This document shows positions 4,283 through 5,281 of a stretch of DNA of 5,281 nt, piece after piece. A model generated the notes under the pieces. That model saw only the letters and a list, made by a program, of their open reading frames with translations, made no database searches and was not told the origin of the DNA. This DNA is from an uncultured Barnesiella sp. Lineage in GTDB: Bacteria > Bacteroidota > Bacteroidia > Bacteroidales > Barnesiellaceae_A. The translations under genes and the position numbers were made by a program. The DNA lies in the NCBI GenBank assembly GCA_904502265.1, contig CAJGDT010000123.1, forward strand, positions 1 through 5,281, written 5' to 3'. Every line of letters begins with the position of its first letter. Positions within the stretch are counted from its first letter, which is position 1.

Positions 4283-5281
4283 ATGAAAAAGAATCTTTTT
4301 ACAGCAGTGTTGCTTATGTGCACATCATCAGTATTTGCGCATTTTTATTGCTTACTTGACTTGAGCGATGACAGTATTGCCTACAATGAAAACGAGGTGT
4401 GGACAGGTGTGTATGAGAATAACAATTTCGAGGCCGACGGCTTCACATTCTCGCATGCAGCCCCCTACGGTCCGGGTTACTACGAAGGTTTCTTACCCAG
4501 TCGCAATACCGACACAGCCAACCATTACGACTCACCAGGATGGATAGCCAACCAATGGGGTTGTATGGCACAAGGAGGTGTCAATCTTGAAAGCAAAGAT
4601 TCATCTCGCGCCGATGCAATTAAGGGAAAACCCTTTATGATAAACTACTACAGCTCATATTCGAGCAATGGATCGGAGTATGGTACAAGTTACATCACCA
4701 TGAGTGAGACTGATGGTCATACATTCAGCCCCGAAGGTGTGTATGTGTGCAACTCACCCTGGGGATATTATGGATGCACCGAGGGCGACGGCTTTGCTCG
4801 CCCCCTTACACAAGAAGGCGACTATTATAAAGTAACTTTTCACGGTGTCAATATCAAGTCCGGAACTACAACAAGTGTCGATTTCTATCTTGCAGAGTAT
4901 CTCCATAGCGACCGTAATGCCGATGGTGTAATAAATGAGCAAGACAATTATGTCAATGACCACTGGTCATGGTGCGACCTATCTCCTCTTGGCAGTGTCG
5001 ATGTGATATATATTACAATGGACTCGTCCGACTCAGGCGATTATGGCATGAACACATCTACTATTGTGTGCCTCGATGGACTAAGTGCGACATATTGTAC
5101 TTCGGTAGAAAGCGTATCGGGCGATAACAGTCGCGTGTATGCTACCAACGGCATGATATGCACACAACTCGACAAGGCCCAAACTATAAAGGTATATAAT
5201 ACAGCCGGAATGTTGGTGGCCTCGTATCAAGTAGGTAACGGAACAAGCATGGTCGATGCTTCGCATCTTCCCTCAGGAATT
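4283..5281 (+). CDS. DUF4465 exported protein with T9SS type A-like C-terminus (3' end cut by window)
   Basis: 333 codons are present with no stop, so the gene continues past the right edge. A signal peptide at 1-19 (MKKNLFTAVLLMCTSSVFA, then HF) shows export. Residues about 22-270 match the DUF4465 family layout: W-T-G-V-Y with FTFSH near the start, GCMAQGG, a Y-x-T-N/S-like central part, GDYYKVTFHGVN, VDFYLAEY, HWSWCDLSPLG, and the closing DYGMNT...CLDGLS. Between VDFYLAEY and HWSWCDL lies D-x-N-x-D-G-x-I-N-x-x-D (210-221), a dockerin/EF-hand-like calcium loop. Residues 273-333 begin a T9SS type A sorting-like domain (TIKVYNTAGMLVASYQV ... LPSGI), interrupted by the window end. Several cysteines suggest disulfides. 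From memory, some Bacteroides DUF4465 surface proteins have been linked to vitamin B12 binding, but no cobalamin riboswitch precedes this gene, so that role is not claimed. It lies 20 bp after the large hydrolase gene with no promoter or terminator between, so is probably co-transcribed. Confidence 0.88.
   Translation, partial: MKKNLFTAVLLMCTSSVFAHFYCLLDLSDDSIAYNENEVWTGVYENNNFEADGFTFSHAAPYGPGYYEGFLPSRNTDTANHYDSPGWIANQWGCMAQGGVNLESKDSSRADAIKGKPFMINYYSSYSSNGSEYGTSYITMSETDGHTFSPEGVYVCNSPWGYYGCTEGDGFARPLTQEGDYYKVTFHGVNIKSGTTTSVDFYLAEYLHSDRNADGVINEQDNYVNDHWSWCDLSPLGSVDVIYITMDSSDSGDYGMNTSTIVCLDGLSATYCTSVESVSGDNSRVYATNGMICTQLDKAQTIKVYNTAGMLVASYQVGNGTSMVDASHLPSGI

Noticed and set aside
4754..5266. 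Minus-strand frames opposite the DUF4465 gene
   Set aside because: The plus strand encodes a continuous DUF4465 plus sorting-like domain over the same stretch; the antisense frames are unsupported.

Overview
The window looks like chromosome of a Bacteroidales-type member of the Bacteroidota. Three things point there. There are Bacteroidetes-style promoter boxes (TAnnTTTG at -7, with TTTG about 20 bp upstream). The tRNA gene has no encoded CCA. The exported proteins carry families typical of gut Bacteroidetes: a DUF4465 domain, type IX secretion (T9SS) type A sorting-like C-termini, and the secreted 'NYQGV...VPYAMHA' N-terminal domain. Species cannot be told from the sequence alone.

Layout. 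Positions 1-120 hold no gene, only an array of TGTGCAA/TGTACAA heptamers, partly at exact 10-bp spacing. Positions 145-334 form a complete minus-strand tRNA unit: promoter (303-334), leader hairpin (276-295), tRNA-CAT (199-272; acceptor stem favours the lysidine-type Ile2 isoacceptor over elongator Met) and terminator (145-189). At 507-719 is a tiny plus-strand protein that is little more than a sigma-70 region-4-like helix-turn-helix. It is followed by two hairpins, one a 40-bp near-perfect palindrome. Positions 808-1008 are non-coding, with two further inverted repeats and then a -7 box.

From 1043 to the right edge, three plus-strand genes for exported proteins are packed with gaps of 4 and 20 bp, so they are probably one transcription unit. 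(1) A 159-residue protein with a signal peptide and a T9SS-type-A-like C-terminus. (2) A 911-residue multidomain protein with a signal peptide, a Bacteroidetes secreted N-terminal domain, two coiled coils, two tandem 'tail-fibre-like' W-x5-W modules, two tandem beta-rich modules and a C-terminal SGNH/GDSL esterase domain that retains its catalytic Ser, Asn, Asp and His. (3) A DUF4465 protein with a signal peptide, a dockerin/EF-hand-like calcium loop and a T9SS-like C-terminus cut by the window edge.

Inference: the operon exports a surface-associated, probably glycan-directed, esterase/adhesin together with two smaller exported partners. The most unusual points are a third W-x5-W module that appears to be nested inside the SGNH hydrolase domain, the calcium-type loop within DUF4465, and the stand-alone sigma-4-like protein beside the tRNA. 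No CRISPR array, transposase or integrase gene is visible.
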